Below, in pieces: positions 1 to 8,424 of a stretch of 64,000 nt of DNA (the first letter of the stretch is position 1; every line of letters starts with the position of its first letter). This DNA is from Faecimorpha sp963627615. GTDB lineage: Bacteria > Bacillota > Clostridia > Lachnospirales > Bianqueaceae. Made by a program: the position numbers and the translations under genes. The notes beneath the pieces were generated by a model. That model saw only the letters and a program-made list of their open reading frames with translations. It was not told the DNA's origin and did not search any database. The stretch lies in assembly GCA_963627615.1 (NCBI GenBank), contig CAVGBV010000001.1, positions 30,604-94,603 on the forward strand, written 5' to 3'.

Positions 1-1299
1 TCCATGCGCCGATTCAAAACGGGAACACCGGCTCGTGTAGACGGCAGAACAGTTGATTTTTCCAAGATGGAGAAACAGGGCGGAGATGAAAAGATCATCC
101 CCTTTTCCTTTACCAACCGTCCGGAAGAAATCGCAAGAGAGCAGCTGCCGTGTTACCTGACGTATACGACGCCCAGAACGCATCAGATCATCCGGGAGAA
201 TCTGCACCGTTCTCCGCTGTATTCCGGAGTAATTCATGGGATAGGACCGAGATACTGCCCTTCCATCGAGGATAAAGTCGTGCGATTCGCGGATAAGGAG
301 AGGCACCAGGTATTTTTGGAGCCGGAGGGCGAGCATACCAATGAGTACTATGTACAGGGGATGTCCTCTTCTCTGCCGGAGGATGTGCAGAGAGATATGC
401 TGCGGACGCTGATCGGGATGGAAAATGTACAGGTAATGCGTACCGGATACGCGATCGAATATGACTGCATTGATCCGCAGGAGCTGGATCTTTCCCTGCA
501 TATCAAATCCATAGAGGGGTTGTATTCCGCGGGACAGTTTAACGGGAGCTCCGGCTATGAGGAAGCGGCGGCGCAGGGATTGATGGCAGGGATCAACGCG
601 GCATTGTGGATTCAGGGGAAGAAACCGTTTGTACTAAACCGTAGCGAAGCATATATCGGTGTGCTGATTGACGATCTTGTGACCAAGGGAACCAACGAGC
701 CGTATCGGATGATGACATCGCGGGCAGAGTACCGTCTGCTGCTGCGCCAGGATAACGCGGATCTGCGATTGACGGAAAAAGGATACGCATTGGGACTGAT
801 CCCGCAGGATCGGTATGAAGCCTTTTTGCAAAAGAAGAAGGATATCGAAGAGGAGCTGCGGCGGGTTCGGGAGACAACTCTTGGAGGAAGCCGTAAGGTC
901 AATGAGATACTGGAAGGAGCCGGGACATCTCCGTTGAAGATGGGAGTTCCTATGGCAGAGCTCCTGAAACGTCCGGAGATCAGCTATGAGGCTCTGGCGC
1001 CTGTGGATCCGGAGAGACCGGAGCTGGATCCTCTGGTAATAGAACAGGTGATGATTCAGATCCGGTATGAAGGATATATCGAAAAACAGCTGGAACAGGC
1101 AGAAAAATTCCAAAAAATGGAAAATAAACTTCTCCCGCAGGATCTGGATTATACCAAGATCAAAGGGCTTCGGATTGAAGCGGCACAAAAACTGGAAAAG
1201 CTTCATCCGGCATCGGTTGGACAGGCATCCAGAATTTCAGGCGTGTCACCGGCCGATATCAGTGTGCTTTTAGTATATTTAAAACAAGGAAAAAGATAA
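1..1299 (+). CDS. mnmG: tRNA uridine-5-carboxymethylaminomethyl(34) synthesis enzyme MnmG, 5' partial
   Basis: The reading frame is open from base 1, so the N-terminal FAD-binding part lies outside the window. About 432 residues remain. The sequence opens in the conserved MRRFKTGTPARVDGRT stretch, contains the family region QFNGSSGYEEAAAQGL around residue 180, and ends with the helical C-terminal GidA-associated domain. With MnmE this FAD protein modifies the wobble uridine of several tRNAs in the cytoplasm. Its stop overlaps the rsmG start by one base, the usual Firmicutes arrangement near oriC. The family assignment is secure; only the start is missing. Confidence 0.97.
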   Translation, partial: SMRRFKTGTPARVDGRTVDFSKMEKQGGDEKIIPFSFTNRPEEIAREQLPCYLTYTTPRTHQIIRENLHRSPLYSGVIHGIGPRYCPSIEDKVVRFADKERHQVFLEPEGEHTNEYYVQGMSSSLPEDVQRDMLRTLIGMENVQVMRTGYAIEYDCIDPQELDLSLHIKSIEGLYSAGQFNGSSGYEEAAAQGLMAGINAALWIQGKKPFVLNRSEAYIGVLIDDLVTKGTNEPYRMMTSRAEYRLLLRQDNADLRLTEKGYALGLIPQDRYEAFLQKKKDIEEELRRVRETTLGGSRKVNEILEGAGTSPLKMGVPMAELLKRPEISYEALAPVDPERPELDPLVIEQVMIQIRYEGYIEKQLEQAEKFQKMENKLLPQDLDYTKIKGLRIEAAQKLEKLHPASVGQASRISGVSPADISVLLVYLKQGKR

Positions 1300-2030
1300 T
1301 GGAGCAATGGATCAGGAATTTACAGGAAAAGGCAGTGGGACTGAGGCTGGACGGTAAGAAGGCAGAGCTTCAGATAACAGCACAGCAGGCGGAAGAACTG
1401 CATCGGTATATGGAGCTCCTCTTGACCTGGAATGAAAAGATGAATCTGACGGCGTTGACCGATCCGATGGATATTTTAAGCAAGCATTTTTTGGACAGTG
1501 CGGCAGGCGGAGCCTTATTGCCTGCGGGGAGTATCGCGGACATCGGAACCGGCGCCGGATTTCCAGGAGTGGTTCTGAAGATTTTGAACCCGGAGCATCC
1601 GGTCGTGCTGATGGACGCACTGCAGAAGAGACTTTCTTTTTTACAGAAAGTCTGTTCAGAGCTTGGCCTGCAGGGTGTGGAGCTGGTCCATGAACGGGCA
1701 GAAGAGGCTGGGCAGAAAAAGGAGTACCGCGCGCAGTATGACTGTGCTGTATCCCGTGCTGTTGCGCCCCTTCCGATTCTTCTGGAATACTGCATTCCGA
1801 TGGTTAAGACCGGGGGCGTATTTTTGGCTTATAAAGGGCCTGCGCTTCAGGAAGAATTAAGTGCCTCTTCGCATGCGCTGGGACTTCTGGGCTGCAGTGT
1901 GGAAAGTGTGCATAAGATTACGCTGGATGGCGAAGATTGGGAACACATCATCGCGGCCATCCGGAAAGAAAAGCCGACGCATCCGATCTATCCGAGGCGT
2001 CAGGCTAAGATTAAAAAGGATCCTCTATAA
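1299..2030 (+). CDS. rsmG: 16S rRNA (guanine527-N7)-methyltransferase RsmG
   Basis: 243 residues, normal length for the family. The SAM-binding glycine motif IADIGTGAGFPG lies near residues 79-90, preceded by the family blocks NLTA (49-52) and HFLDS (63-67). A conserved AVSRAVAPL segment sits near residue 150 and a basic YPRR tail lies at the C terminus. The enzyme methylates G527 of 16S rRNA in the small subunit. Its ATG overlaps the mnmG stop (TAATG), which implies translational coupling in the mnmG-rsmG-noc cluster. Confidence 0.96.
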   Translation: MEQWIRNLQEKAVGLRLDGKKAELQITAQQAEELHRYMELLLTWNEKMNLTALTDPMDILSKHFLDSAAGGALLPAGSIADIGTGAGFPGVVLKILNPEHPVVLMDALQKRLSFLQKVCSELGLQGVELVHERAEEAGQKKEYRAQYDCAVSRAVAPLPILLEYCIPMVKTGGVFLAYKGPALQEELSASSHALGLLGCSVESVHKITLDGEDWEHIIAAIRKEKPTHPIYPRRQAKIKKDPL

Positions 2031-2091
2031 GGATCTTTCCCTCGTATACATAGGTCCTCACCGCAGGGCCGAAATAAAGGAGGGAATCCGT

Positions 2092-2928
2092 ATGAAACAG
2101 TTTGACGAAAAGACATATGGAAAAATGCAGGTGGCAGTCATCGATTCCAGTCAGGTGCTGCCCAATCCGTATCAGCCGAGGCGAGTATTTGACGCTCTTG
2201 CTATGCAGGAGCTGGCAGATTCCATACGGCAGCACGGAGTAATGCAGCCCATCAGTGTCCGCCGTATGGGCGCGTATTATGAGCTGATTGCCGGAGAACG
2301 CAGGCTCAGGGCCTCTAAAATGGCAGGATATTCGACTATTCCGGCGATTGTCTTTGATCAGGATGATCAGGAGAGCGCGTTGATTGCGCTGGTAGAGAAC
2401 ATCCAGAGACAGGATCTGAATTTTTTTGAGGAAGCGGACGGATATCGGAACCTGATGGAAGATCATGGTTTGACACAGGAGGAGATTGCCAAGGTTGTAG
2501 GGAAGAGTCAATCCGCAGTGGCCAATAAGCTGCGCCTTCTGAAACTCTCACCGGAGATTCGTAAGGTGCTTCTGGAGCAGCATCTGACAGAACGTCATGC
2601 CCGGCTGTTGCTGAGAATTCCGGAGCAGGAGCGATGGGGATATCTCAGAAAGATCGTAAGTGACGGACTGAATGTAGCGCAGAGTGAACGGCTGGTGGAG
2701 GAAGGATTGGATATGCCGGAGAAACCGGCAGCGCCACAGGCAGTACAACGCACGGAAAAGATTCGACGAAGCTTAAATGTCAAGGGGTATTTTAAGGATA
2801 TCCGCCTTTTCAGCAATACCGTGAAAAAGGCAGTGGATATGATGAAAACTTCAGGTGTCCTGGTGGATATGGAAGAGGAAAAGCGGGAGGATTGCTACGA
2901 GATGAGAATCCGCATCCCAATGCGGTAA
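2092..2928 (+). CDS. noc: Nucleoid occlusion protein Noc (ParB-family CTPase paralogue)
   Basis: 278 residues. The ATG at 2092 follows GGAGGGAATCCGT; an upstream in-frame extension overlaps rsmG and is not needed. The N-terminal ParB domain carries PNPYQPRR (24-31) and the CTP-binding GERRLRA box (69-75). A helix-turn-helix spans about 127-151. The four residues reported to separate Noc from ParB DNA specificity are the Noc set here: Q140, K146, K151 and R168, at exactly the published relative spacing. Noc binds NBS sites and the membrane and keeps FtsZ off the nucleoid. Position after rsmG is the classical Noc position. A terminator follows directly. Confidence 0.9.
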   Translation: MKQFDEKTYGKMQVAVIDSSQVLPNPYQPRRVFDALAMQELADSIRQHGVMQPISVRRMGAYYELIAGERRLRASKMAGYSTIPAIVFDQDDQESALIALVENIQRQDLNFFEEADGYRNLMEDHGLTQEEIAKVVGKSQSAVANKLRLLKLSPEIRKVLLEQHLTERHARLLLRIPEQERWGYLRKIVSDGLNVAQSERLVEEGLDMPEKPAAPQAVQRTEKIRRSLNVKGYFKDIRLFSNTVKKAVDMMKTSGVLVDMEEEKREDCYEMRIRIPMR

Positions 2929-2938
2929 GTTTTTATTA

Positions 2939-2966
2939 AAAAGGGCCTTTTCATGGGGCCCTTTTC
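2939..2966 (+). terminator. Rho-independent terminator after noc
   Basis: Inverted repeat AAAAGGGCC (2939-2947) and GGCCCTTTT (2957-2965) with a 9-nt loop, ending in a T tract. It closes the mnmG-rsmG-noc transcription unit. Confidence 0.85.
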
Positions 2967-2995
2967 TTGTAACTGAGAAAAAAGTCTGATATAAT
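2967..2995 (+). promoter_or_regulatory. Sigma-A-type promoter for the GNAT gene
   Basis: TTGTAA (2967-2972), a 17-bp spacer and a perfect TATAAT (2990-2995). The start codon of the acetyltransferase lies 28 bp further on. Confidence 0.6.
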
Positions 2996-3023
2996 ATGGA
3001 TATTCAGGAAAGGAGTGAAGAAA

Positions 3024-3464
3024 ATGCTGAAAGGCATTTGGAAAAGCGGCAGTGAGGATTTATCCGACGCGTTTGATTTACGAAGACATATCTTTATAGA
3101 GGAGCAAAAGGTTCCCGTGAATCTGGAATTTACAGGGGATGATACGGAATATGAGCATCTGGTCATCTATGATGATGGAGAGGCTGTCGCGACCGGAAGA
3201 ATGTGTTTTGTATCGCCTAAGAGAGTCCACCTCGGGAGAATCTGTGTTAAAAAGGAAAAGCGCGGTCAGAAAATCGGAGATTTTCTGGTTCGGATCATGT
3301 TGGAAAAGGCTTTTCAGATGGGCGCCCTGGAGGCAGAGCTGGATGCACAGGAGCAGGCAGCTCCTTTTTACCAAAAACTTGGTTTTGTACGAGTCGGTCC
3401 CATCGATGAACCGACAGGAATCCCGCATTGCCGGATGACGGCGGATCTGTTGAAAAGAGTATAA
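3024..3464 (+). CDS. GNAT family N-acetyltransferase
   Basis: 146 residues, a single GNAT domain. The acetyl-CoA binding loop is visible as RICVKKEKRGQKIGDFLV, followed by the typical C-terminal block QAAPFYQKLGFVRVG and IPHCRMT. This matches the ElaA/YjcF-like subgroup, whose substrates are mostly unknown. ATG 3024 is preferred over GTG 3015 because AAGGAG ends at 3014 and would leave no spacing for the GTG. It has its own promoter and sits alone between noc and argS. The acceptor substrate cannot be deduced. Confidence 0.85.
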   Translation: MLKGIWKSGSEDLSDAFDLRRHIFIEEQKVPVNLEFTGDDTEYEHLVIYDDGEAVATGRMCFVSPKRVHLGRICVKKEKRGQKIGDFLVRIMLEKAFQMGALEAELDAQEQAAPFYQKLGFVRVGPIDEPTGIPHCRMTADLLKRV

Positions 3465-3503
3465 AAAAGTCGGAAAAATCAAAGGCCGGGAGGGACTTCC
3501 TGC

Positions 3504-3532
3504 TGGACAAATGGGGAATTCCTCGGTATAAT
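3504..3532 (+). promoter_or_regulatory. Sigma-A-type promoter for argS
   Basis: TGGACA (3504-3509), 17-bp spacer, TATAAT (3527-3532), 31 bp before the argS start codon. No T-box or other leader structure fits in the short untranslated region. Confidence 0.65.
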
Positions 3533-3563
3533 AGAAACAAGAAAAAGAAGAAAGGAAGATAAA

Positions 3564-5267
3564 ATGACAATTAAGGAGTATACAGCAGAAAAGTTTGCAG
3601 AAGTTCTTCCGCAGATAGAAGTAGAAACAGTTCGGGAAATGTTGGAGATCCCGCCGGACAAGAAAATGGGAGACTACGCGTTTCCATGTTTTCGTTTAGC
3701 CAAGCAGCTGAGAAAGGCGCCGGTTCTGATTGCCAAGGAGATCGCGGAGGCGCTGCAGGAAAAGGATGCTTTTGAAAAGGCCGAGGCCGTAGGCCCCTAT
3801 GTCAATGTATATGTTAGAGCAGAGAAGATTGTGGATCTGGTAACGGAAGCTTTCGGACAGCAGGAGCGGTTCGGATCTTCGGAGGAAGGGAAAGGAAAGA
3901 CGATCGTACTGGATTATTCTTCCATCAATATCGCAAAACCTTTTCATATCGGACATCTCAGAACGACCGTGATCGGCAATTCGATTCATAAATTATACCG
4001 GTATCTCGGCTATAATACGGTACGAGTCAACCATCTGGGAGACTGGGGTACGCAGTTCGGCAAGCTGGTGGTTGCTTATCGTATGTGGGGAAATAAGGAA
4101 TTGGTCGAGCAGCAGGGAATCCAGGGCCTTTTGGATCTGTATGTACGTTTTCATCAGGAAGCCAAAATCCATCCGGAGCTGGATGACGAAGCGAGAGCGA
4201 CATTTACCGCGATGGAGCATGGAGACGAGGAGATCCTGGCTATCTGGAAATGGTTTATTGAGATCAGCCTGAAGGAAGTCGCCAAGGTATATGATCTGCT
4301 GGATGTACAGTTTGATTCCTATAACGGCGAAAGCTTTTATATGGACAAGGTGGGAGCCGTTGTTCAGGAGCTGAAGGAAAAAGGACTTCTGAAGGAGAGC
4401 GATGGCGCGCAGATTGTAGATCTGTCAGAGTATAATATGCCGCCCTGTCTGGTACTCAAGAAGGATGGCAGTTCTCTGTATCATACCAGAGATCTGGCGG
4501 CGGCAATCTATCGGAAAAATACCTATGACTTTTATAAGTGCATTTATGTGACGGCCTTTGATCAGGGACTGCATTTCGCACAGTTCTTTAAGGTGCTGGA
4601 GCTGATGGGATATGAATGGAGCAAGGATCTGGTACATGTACCTTATGGTCTGGTAAGCCTGGAGAGCGGTAAGATGTCTACGAGAGAGGGACAAGTCGTT
4701 TTCCTGCAGGATCTGCTGGATGAAGCAATCGCAAAAACACGGGAGATTATCCTTGAGAAGAATCCGGAGCTGGAAAATGTGGATGAGGTTGCTAAACAGG
4801 TAGGCGTCGGAGCGGTTGTATTCAATGATCTGTTTAACAATCGCATCAAGGATGTCGTATTCTCTTGGGATAAGGTTCTGAACTTTGATGGAGAGACCGG
4901 ACCGTATGTCCAGTATACTTTCGCGAGAGCATCCAGTATTTTGAGAAAGGCTGGATATTCCGATTTCCATGCGGAGGACATGAAGGGCAGCCGCCTGAAT
5001 GATGAATATGCACAGGAGATTCTTAAGACGATTGAAGAATTCCCCAAGAAGGTAAAAGAAGCAGCTGAGAGATATGAGCCTTATGTAATTACACGGTTTA
5101 CCGTATCTCTGGCCTCCGCATTCAATAAATTCTATCACGAGGATCCGATCCTGAGCGCAGAGACAGAGGAGATCAAGAAAGCAAGACTGGCATTGACAAA
5201 GATGGTGACCGTTGTTCTGAAGGAAGGATTATCACTGATTGGAGTACAGGCTCCGGAGAAGATGTAA
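3564..5267 (+). CDS. argS: Arginyl-tRNA synthetase
   Basis: 567 residues, full length. The N-terminal additional domain occupies about residues 1-90. The class Ia signature HIGH is at 128-131 (SSINIAKPFHIGHLR) and the second active-site motif KMSTR at 370-374. The C-terminal helical anticodon-binding domain ends in a typical LSLIGVQAPEKM tail. The enzyme charges tRNA-Arg in the cytoplasm. The lipid kinase begins 3 bp after the stop, so the two are probably co-transcribed. The gene lies between noc and soj, which are adjacent in Bacillus. Confidence 0.97.
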   Translation: MTIKEYTAEKFAEVLPQIEVETVREMLEIPPDKKMGDYAFPCFRLAKQLRKAPVLIAKEIAEALQEKDAFEKAEAVGPYVNVYVRAEKIVDLVTEAFGQQERFGSSEEGKGKTIVLDYSSINIAKPFHIGHLRTTVIGNSIHKLYRYLGYNTVRVNHLGDWGTQFGKLVVAYRMWGNKELVEQQGIQGLLDLYVRFHQEAKIHPELDDEARATFTAMEHGDEEILAIWKWFIEISLKEVAKVYDLLDVQFDSYNGESFYMDKVGAVVQELKEKGLLKESDGAQIVDLSEYNMPPCLVLKKDGSSLYHTRDLAAAIYRKNTYDFYKCIYVTAFDQGLHFAQFFKVLELMGYEWSKDLVHVPYGLVSLESGKMSTREGQVVFLQDLLDEAIAKTREIILEKNPELENVDEVAKQVGVGAVVFNDLFNNRIKDVVFSWDKVLNFDGETGPYVQYTFARASSILRKAGYSDFHAEDMKGSRLNDEYAQEILKTIEEFPKKVKEAAERYEPYVITRFTVSLASAFNKFYHEDPILSAETEEIKKARLALTKMVTVVLKEGLSLIGVQAPEKM

Positions 5268-5270
5268 TTC

Positions 5271-6230
5271 ATGGAAAAGGATATATTGCTGCTGTATAAT
5301 CCGAAAGCTGGCGACACGTTCTTTCGATTTGAACTGGAACGCTTCCTGAATGTATTTGGCGATATGGGATGTACCGTACGAATCTTCCGCAGCCAGTATA
5401 TTGGAGATATGGCAGCATGCATCCGCCGAAGCAATATGGATGAGTTGGGATTGATTATTGCTGCCGGCGGTGACGGAACCGTCAATGAAGTTCTGCAGGC
5501 GATGATGGAACAGCCCAAGAGAGTCCCTCTGGGCGTAATTCCGGCAGGAACATCCAATGATGTAGCCAAATATCTGGAGATGCCGGAGGATTATGGACAA
5601 TGTATCGAGATTCTGTGCCGGATGCAGCAGGAAAGCATGAATGTCGGTGAAGTAAACGGAAGATTTTTTTTGAACCGATGTGGGTTTGGAAATATGGTCA
5701 GTATCTTCCAATCCACCAATCAGGAGATGAAAAATACATTCGGACGAGCAGCCTACTACCTGAAGGGAGTTACACAGCTGCCCAAGGCGGAACCGTTTCA
5801 TTTAAAGATCCGAACCCCAGAGATCACTTATGAGGGAGAGTTCATCATGTTCCAGGTCCTGAATGGAGAAGGAGCAAAGATTCAGAACAAAGCATTTACG
5901 GTCGATACGACAGAACGAGATACCTTGGAGTTTATCGGAATCAAAAATAGTTCTCCTTTGACAAATCGTCGTCTATTGATGCAATCGATTCGGAAGATCC
6001 CAATGCACCATAAGAGCGTTGTCCGGATGAAAGCAGATGAATTTGAGATCACTTCGGATCAGCTTCCCAAGAACATGACAGAAAGTTATGTTGATGGAGA
6101 ACATGGGCCGGGAATGCCTTTGAAGTTCCGGGTCCATAAAAACGCGCTGCAAGTGATTACGAATCGAGAATGTTCCACGTGGAACATTCCAAGAATTCCA
6201 CACAGGGAAATGTTCCACGTGGAACAATAA
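5271..6230 (+). CDS. YegS/DgkB-type lipid (diacylglycerol) kinase
   Basis: 319 residues. NPKAG at 10-14, the nucleotide-binding GGDGTVNE at 66-73 and PAGTSNDVAKYL at 91-102 define the DAGK catalytic family, which phosphorylates diacylglycerol or related lipids at the membrane face. The last ~24 codons are unusual: they run through two perfect parS palindromes, so the protein tail reads CSTWN and FHVEQ purely from centromere DNA. The exact lipid substrate is not evident. The stop codon lies 20 bp before parA. Confidence 0.9.
   Translation: MEKDILLLYNPKAGDTFFRFELERFLNVFGDMGCTVRIFRSQYIGDMAACIRRSNMDELGLIIAAGGDGTVNEVLQAMMEQPKRVPLGVIPAGTSNDVAKYLEMPEDYGQCIEILCRMQQESMNVGEVNGRFFLNRCGFGNMVSIFQSTNQEMKNTFGRAAYYLKGVTQLPKAEPFHLKIRTPEITYEGEFIMFQVLNGEGAKIQNKAFTVDTTERDTLEFIGIKNSSPLTNRRLLMQSIRKIPMHHKSVVRMKADEFEITSDQLPKNMTESYVDGEHGPGMPLKFRVHKNALQVITNRECSTWNIPRIPHREMFHVEQ
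6171..6186. promoter_or_regulatory. parS centromere site 1
   Basis: Perfect 16-bp palindrome TGTTCCACGTGGAACA, matching the parS consensus TGTTNCACGTGNAACA. It lies inside the 3' coding region of the lipid kinase, 64 bp before the parA start. It is the loading site for ParB. Confidence 0.95.
6211..6226. promoter_or_regulatory. parS centromere site 2
   Basis: Second perfect copy of TGTTCCACGTGGAACA, 40 bp (about four helical turns) from the first, so both lie on nearly the same DNA face. It ends two bases before the kinase stop codon. Confidence 0.95.
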
Positions 6231-6249
6231 AGGAGGAAGGTCAAAAGCA

Positions 6250-7014
6250 ATGGGAAAGGTAATTGCTGTTGCAAACCAAAAAGGCGGCGTCGGAAAGACA
6301 ACGACGACGATTAATCTGGCAGCTTGTATGGCGGAACGGGGCCAACGAGTTCTTGTCATTGACTTTGATCCACAAGGAAATACGACCAGCGGGTTCGGTA
6401 TAGATAAGGATCGGATGGAAAATACCAGCTATGAATTGTTGCTGGAGGAGAATTGTATTCGAAAGTGTATTCTACATACAGACTTTCAGGTGGATTTAAT
6501 CCCTGCAAATATGGATTTGTCCGGGGCAGAAGTGGAATTGATCGGAATTGAGAAGAGAGAATACCTGCTAAAAAAGCAATTAGAATGGGTAAAGGATCAA
6601 TACGATTTTATTTGGATTGATTGTCCGCCTTCACTGAATATGCTGACGGTCAACGCGTTTTGCAGTGCGGATTCTGTTCTGGTTCCGATTCAATGTGAAT
6701 TTTACGCACTGGAGGGGTTAAGTCAGCTTCTGAATACGATTAACCTGGTCAAGCGCCGCTTGAATCCGAGGGTAGAGATTGAGGGGATTGTCTTTACGAT
6801 GTATGACAATCGAACAAATTTGTGTAATGAGGTAGTGCAGGAGGTACGCAAGTATCTGCCGGATAAGACCTATTCAACTATGATTCCGCGCAATGTGCGC
6901 TTAGGGGAGGCTCCGAGCCATGGAGAACCAATCATTTACTACGATAGCAGCTCGAAGGGCGCAGAAAGCTACAGACGTCTCGCAGCCGAGATCCTCGGGA
7001 CGCAAAGGAGATAA
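6250..7014 (+). CDS. parA: Chromosome-partitioning ATPase ParA (Soj)
   Basis: 254 residues. The deviant Walker A motif KGGVGKTT (11-18), the DFDPQGN block and WIDCPPSLN are those of chromosomal ParA/Soj. It binds DNA non-specifically as an ATP dimer and is stimulated by ParB to drive origin segregation; in Bacillus it also regulates DnaA. AAAGGAGGAAGG precedes the ATG. The parB start is 4 bp past the stop, and two parS sites lie directly upstream. Confidence 0.97.
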   Translation: MGKVIAVANQKGGVGKTTTTINLAACMAERGQRVLVIDFDPQGNTTSGFGIDKDRMENTSYELLLEENCIRKCILHTDFQVDLIPANMDLSGAEVELIGIEKREYLLKKQLEWVKDQYDFIWIDCPPSLNMLTVNAFCSADSVLVPIQCEFYALEGLSQLLNTINLVKRRLNPRVEIEGIVFTMYDNRTNLCNEVVQEVRKYLPDKTYSTMIPRNVRLGEAPSHGEPIIYYDSSSKGAESYRRLAAEILGTQRR

Positions 7015-7018
7015 AACA

Positions 7019-7912
7019 ATGAAGAAACGTGGATTAGGAAAGGGACTGGACGCACTGTTTAGTTCGGACGAGGAGATTTTGAACTCGGATACGGAGGCAG
7101 TACCTGCCGTTGAAGAAGAGACCAAAGATCAAAATGTGCAGATTGTGGATATCTATATGGTAGAACCGGACCGCAATCAGCCGCGAAAAACTTTTGATGC
7201 GGAGAAATTGCAGGAGTTGGCCGATTCTGTAAAGCAGTATGGTGTATTGCAGCCGCTTTTGGTACAGAAAGAGCCGGATTATTACCGGATCATTGCCGGT
7301 GAACGACGTTGGAGGGCGGCGCGCCTGGCAGGGTTGACAGAGATTCCGGTCATCGTGAAGAATTTCAGTGCGCAGGATTCCATGGCTGTAGCCTTGATAG
7401 AGAATCTGCAGCGGCAGAATCTCAATCCGATGGAAGAGAGTATGGCGTATCAGAAGCTTCTGACAGAATTCTCCCTGACACAGGAACAGGTGGCTGCTAA
7501 GTTGGGGAAGAGCCGTTCCGCAATTGCGAATTCTTTACGGCTGCAGAATCTGGCCGAACCGGTTCAAAAGAGCCTGAGTGAGGGATTGATATCTCCGGGA
7601 CACGCAAAAGTGCTGTTGGGTGTTACGGACGCAGCGGAGCAAAACAAGCTGGCCGTTCGAGTGATTGCGGAGAATCTGAGCGTCCGGGAGCTGGAGAAAA
7701 TTGTAGGGCAGAAGAGTGAAGCCAAAAAGGAAGTTAAGAAAAAGAAGGACGATCGGGAACAGGATCTCGCAAGTAAGATTGCGGAAGAGCGGATGAAAGA
7801 ACTATTGGGAACCCGAGTTACAATCTCCAAGGGTGCGCGCAAGGGAAAGATTGAGATTGAATACTATTCAGAAGAAGATCTCGAACGGATTCTGGCCTTT
7901 TTTGAGCGATAA
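7019..7912 (+). CDS. parB: Chromosome-partitioning CTPase ParB (Spo0J)
   Basis: 297 residues; ATG 7019 gives the canonical N terminus MKKRGLGKGLDALF, so a longer upstream frame overlapping parA is rejected. The ParB N domain contains NQPRKTF and the CTP motif GERRWRA (94-100). The helix-turn-helix LTQEQVAAKLGKSRSAIANS spans about 153-172. Specificity positions read R166, S172, N177 and G194, the ParB-type pattern and unlike the Noc paralogue upstream. A lysine-rich linker (about 228-245) precedes the dimerisation domain. It loads at parS and spreads as a clamp. Confidence 0.97.
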   Translation: MKKRGLGKGLDALFSSDEEILNSDTEAVPAVEEETKDQNVQIVDIYMVEPDRNQPRKTFDAEKLQELADSVKQYGVLQPLLVQKEPDYYRIIAGERRWRAARLAGLTEIPVIVKNFSAQDSMAVALIENLQRQNLNPMEESMAYQKLLTEFSLTQEQVAAKLGKSRSAIANSLRLQNLAEPVQKSLSEGLISPGHAKVLLGVTDAAEQNKLAVRVIAENLSVRELEKIVGQKSEAKKEVKKKKDDREQDLASKIAEERMKELLGTRVTISKGARKGKIEIEYYSEEDLERILAFFER

Positions 7913-7926
7913 CGGAGGAACATAGG

Positions 7927-8424
7927 ATGAATCAGTTTTTTTTAGATCATATCGCGCTTTTTATGATTTTGATACTATTGCTTTTGGTGGTTGGCATTAT
8001 GATGTTGTCTTCTATGATTCAAAAGCAGCAGGAGATTATGAAAAAGTATAAGTCTTTGACCCGGGGACATAAGGCCGGAACCATGGATGGAATGATTGAG
8101 GAGTGCATTGAGTCTGTATCCCGTATGGAGGGCGATTATAAGCAGCTCTCCGACTATGTGGCACGTAATGTGGAGAAAAGAGTCGGAGCGGCGCTCTATA
8201 AGACCAAAATGGTACGCTATAACGCTTTTGAAGGCCTTGGCGGAGAGTTGTCTTTCATCTGGGTTCTGCTGGATACCCGTAATAACGGATATCTGCTGCA
8301 CAATGTATACAGCCGTGAGGGAAACAGCTGTTTATATGCCAGAGTTATCGAGAACGGCACCAGTAAGACCCGCCTGGCGCCGGAAGAGGAAAAGGTTCTG
8401 GATGAGTTGGTGAAAGAATCGTGA
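7927..8424 (+). CDS. DUF4446 membrane-anchored protein
   Basis: 165 residues. One N-terminal membrane segment (about residues 9-30, rich in I, L and M) is followed by a short helical linker and a conserved globular domain with VRYNAFEGLGGELSFIWVLLD and NGYLLHNVYSRE. This is the DUF4446 family, which is regularly found next to parB in Clostridia. Its function is unknown. CGGAGGAACATAGG precedes the ATG, 14 bp after parB, so it belongs to the parAB operon. Confidence 0.85.
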   Translation: MNQFFLDHIALFMILILLLLVVGIMMLSSMIQKQQEIMKKYKSLTRGHKAGTMDGMIEECIESVSRMEGDYKQLSDYVARNVEKRVGAALYKTKMVRYNAFEGLGGELSFIWVLLDTRNNGYLLHNVYSREGNSCLYARVIENGTSKTRLAPEEEKVLDELVKES

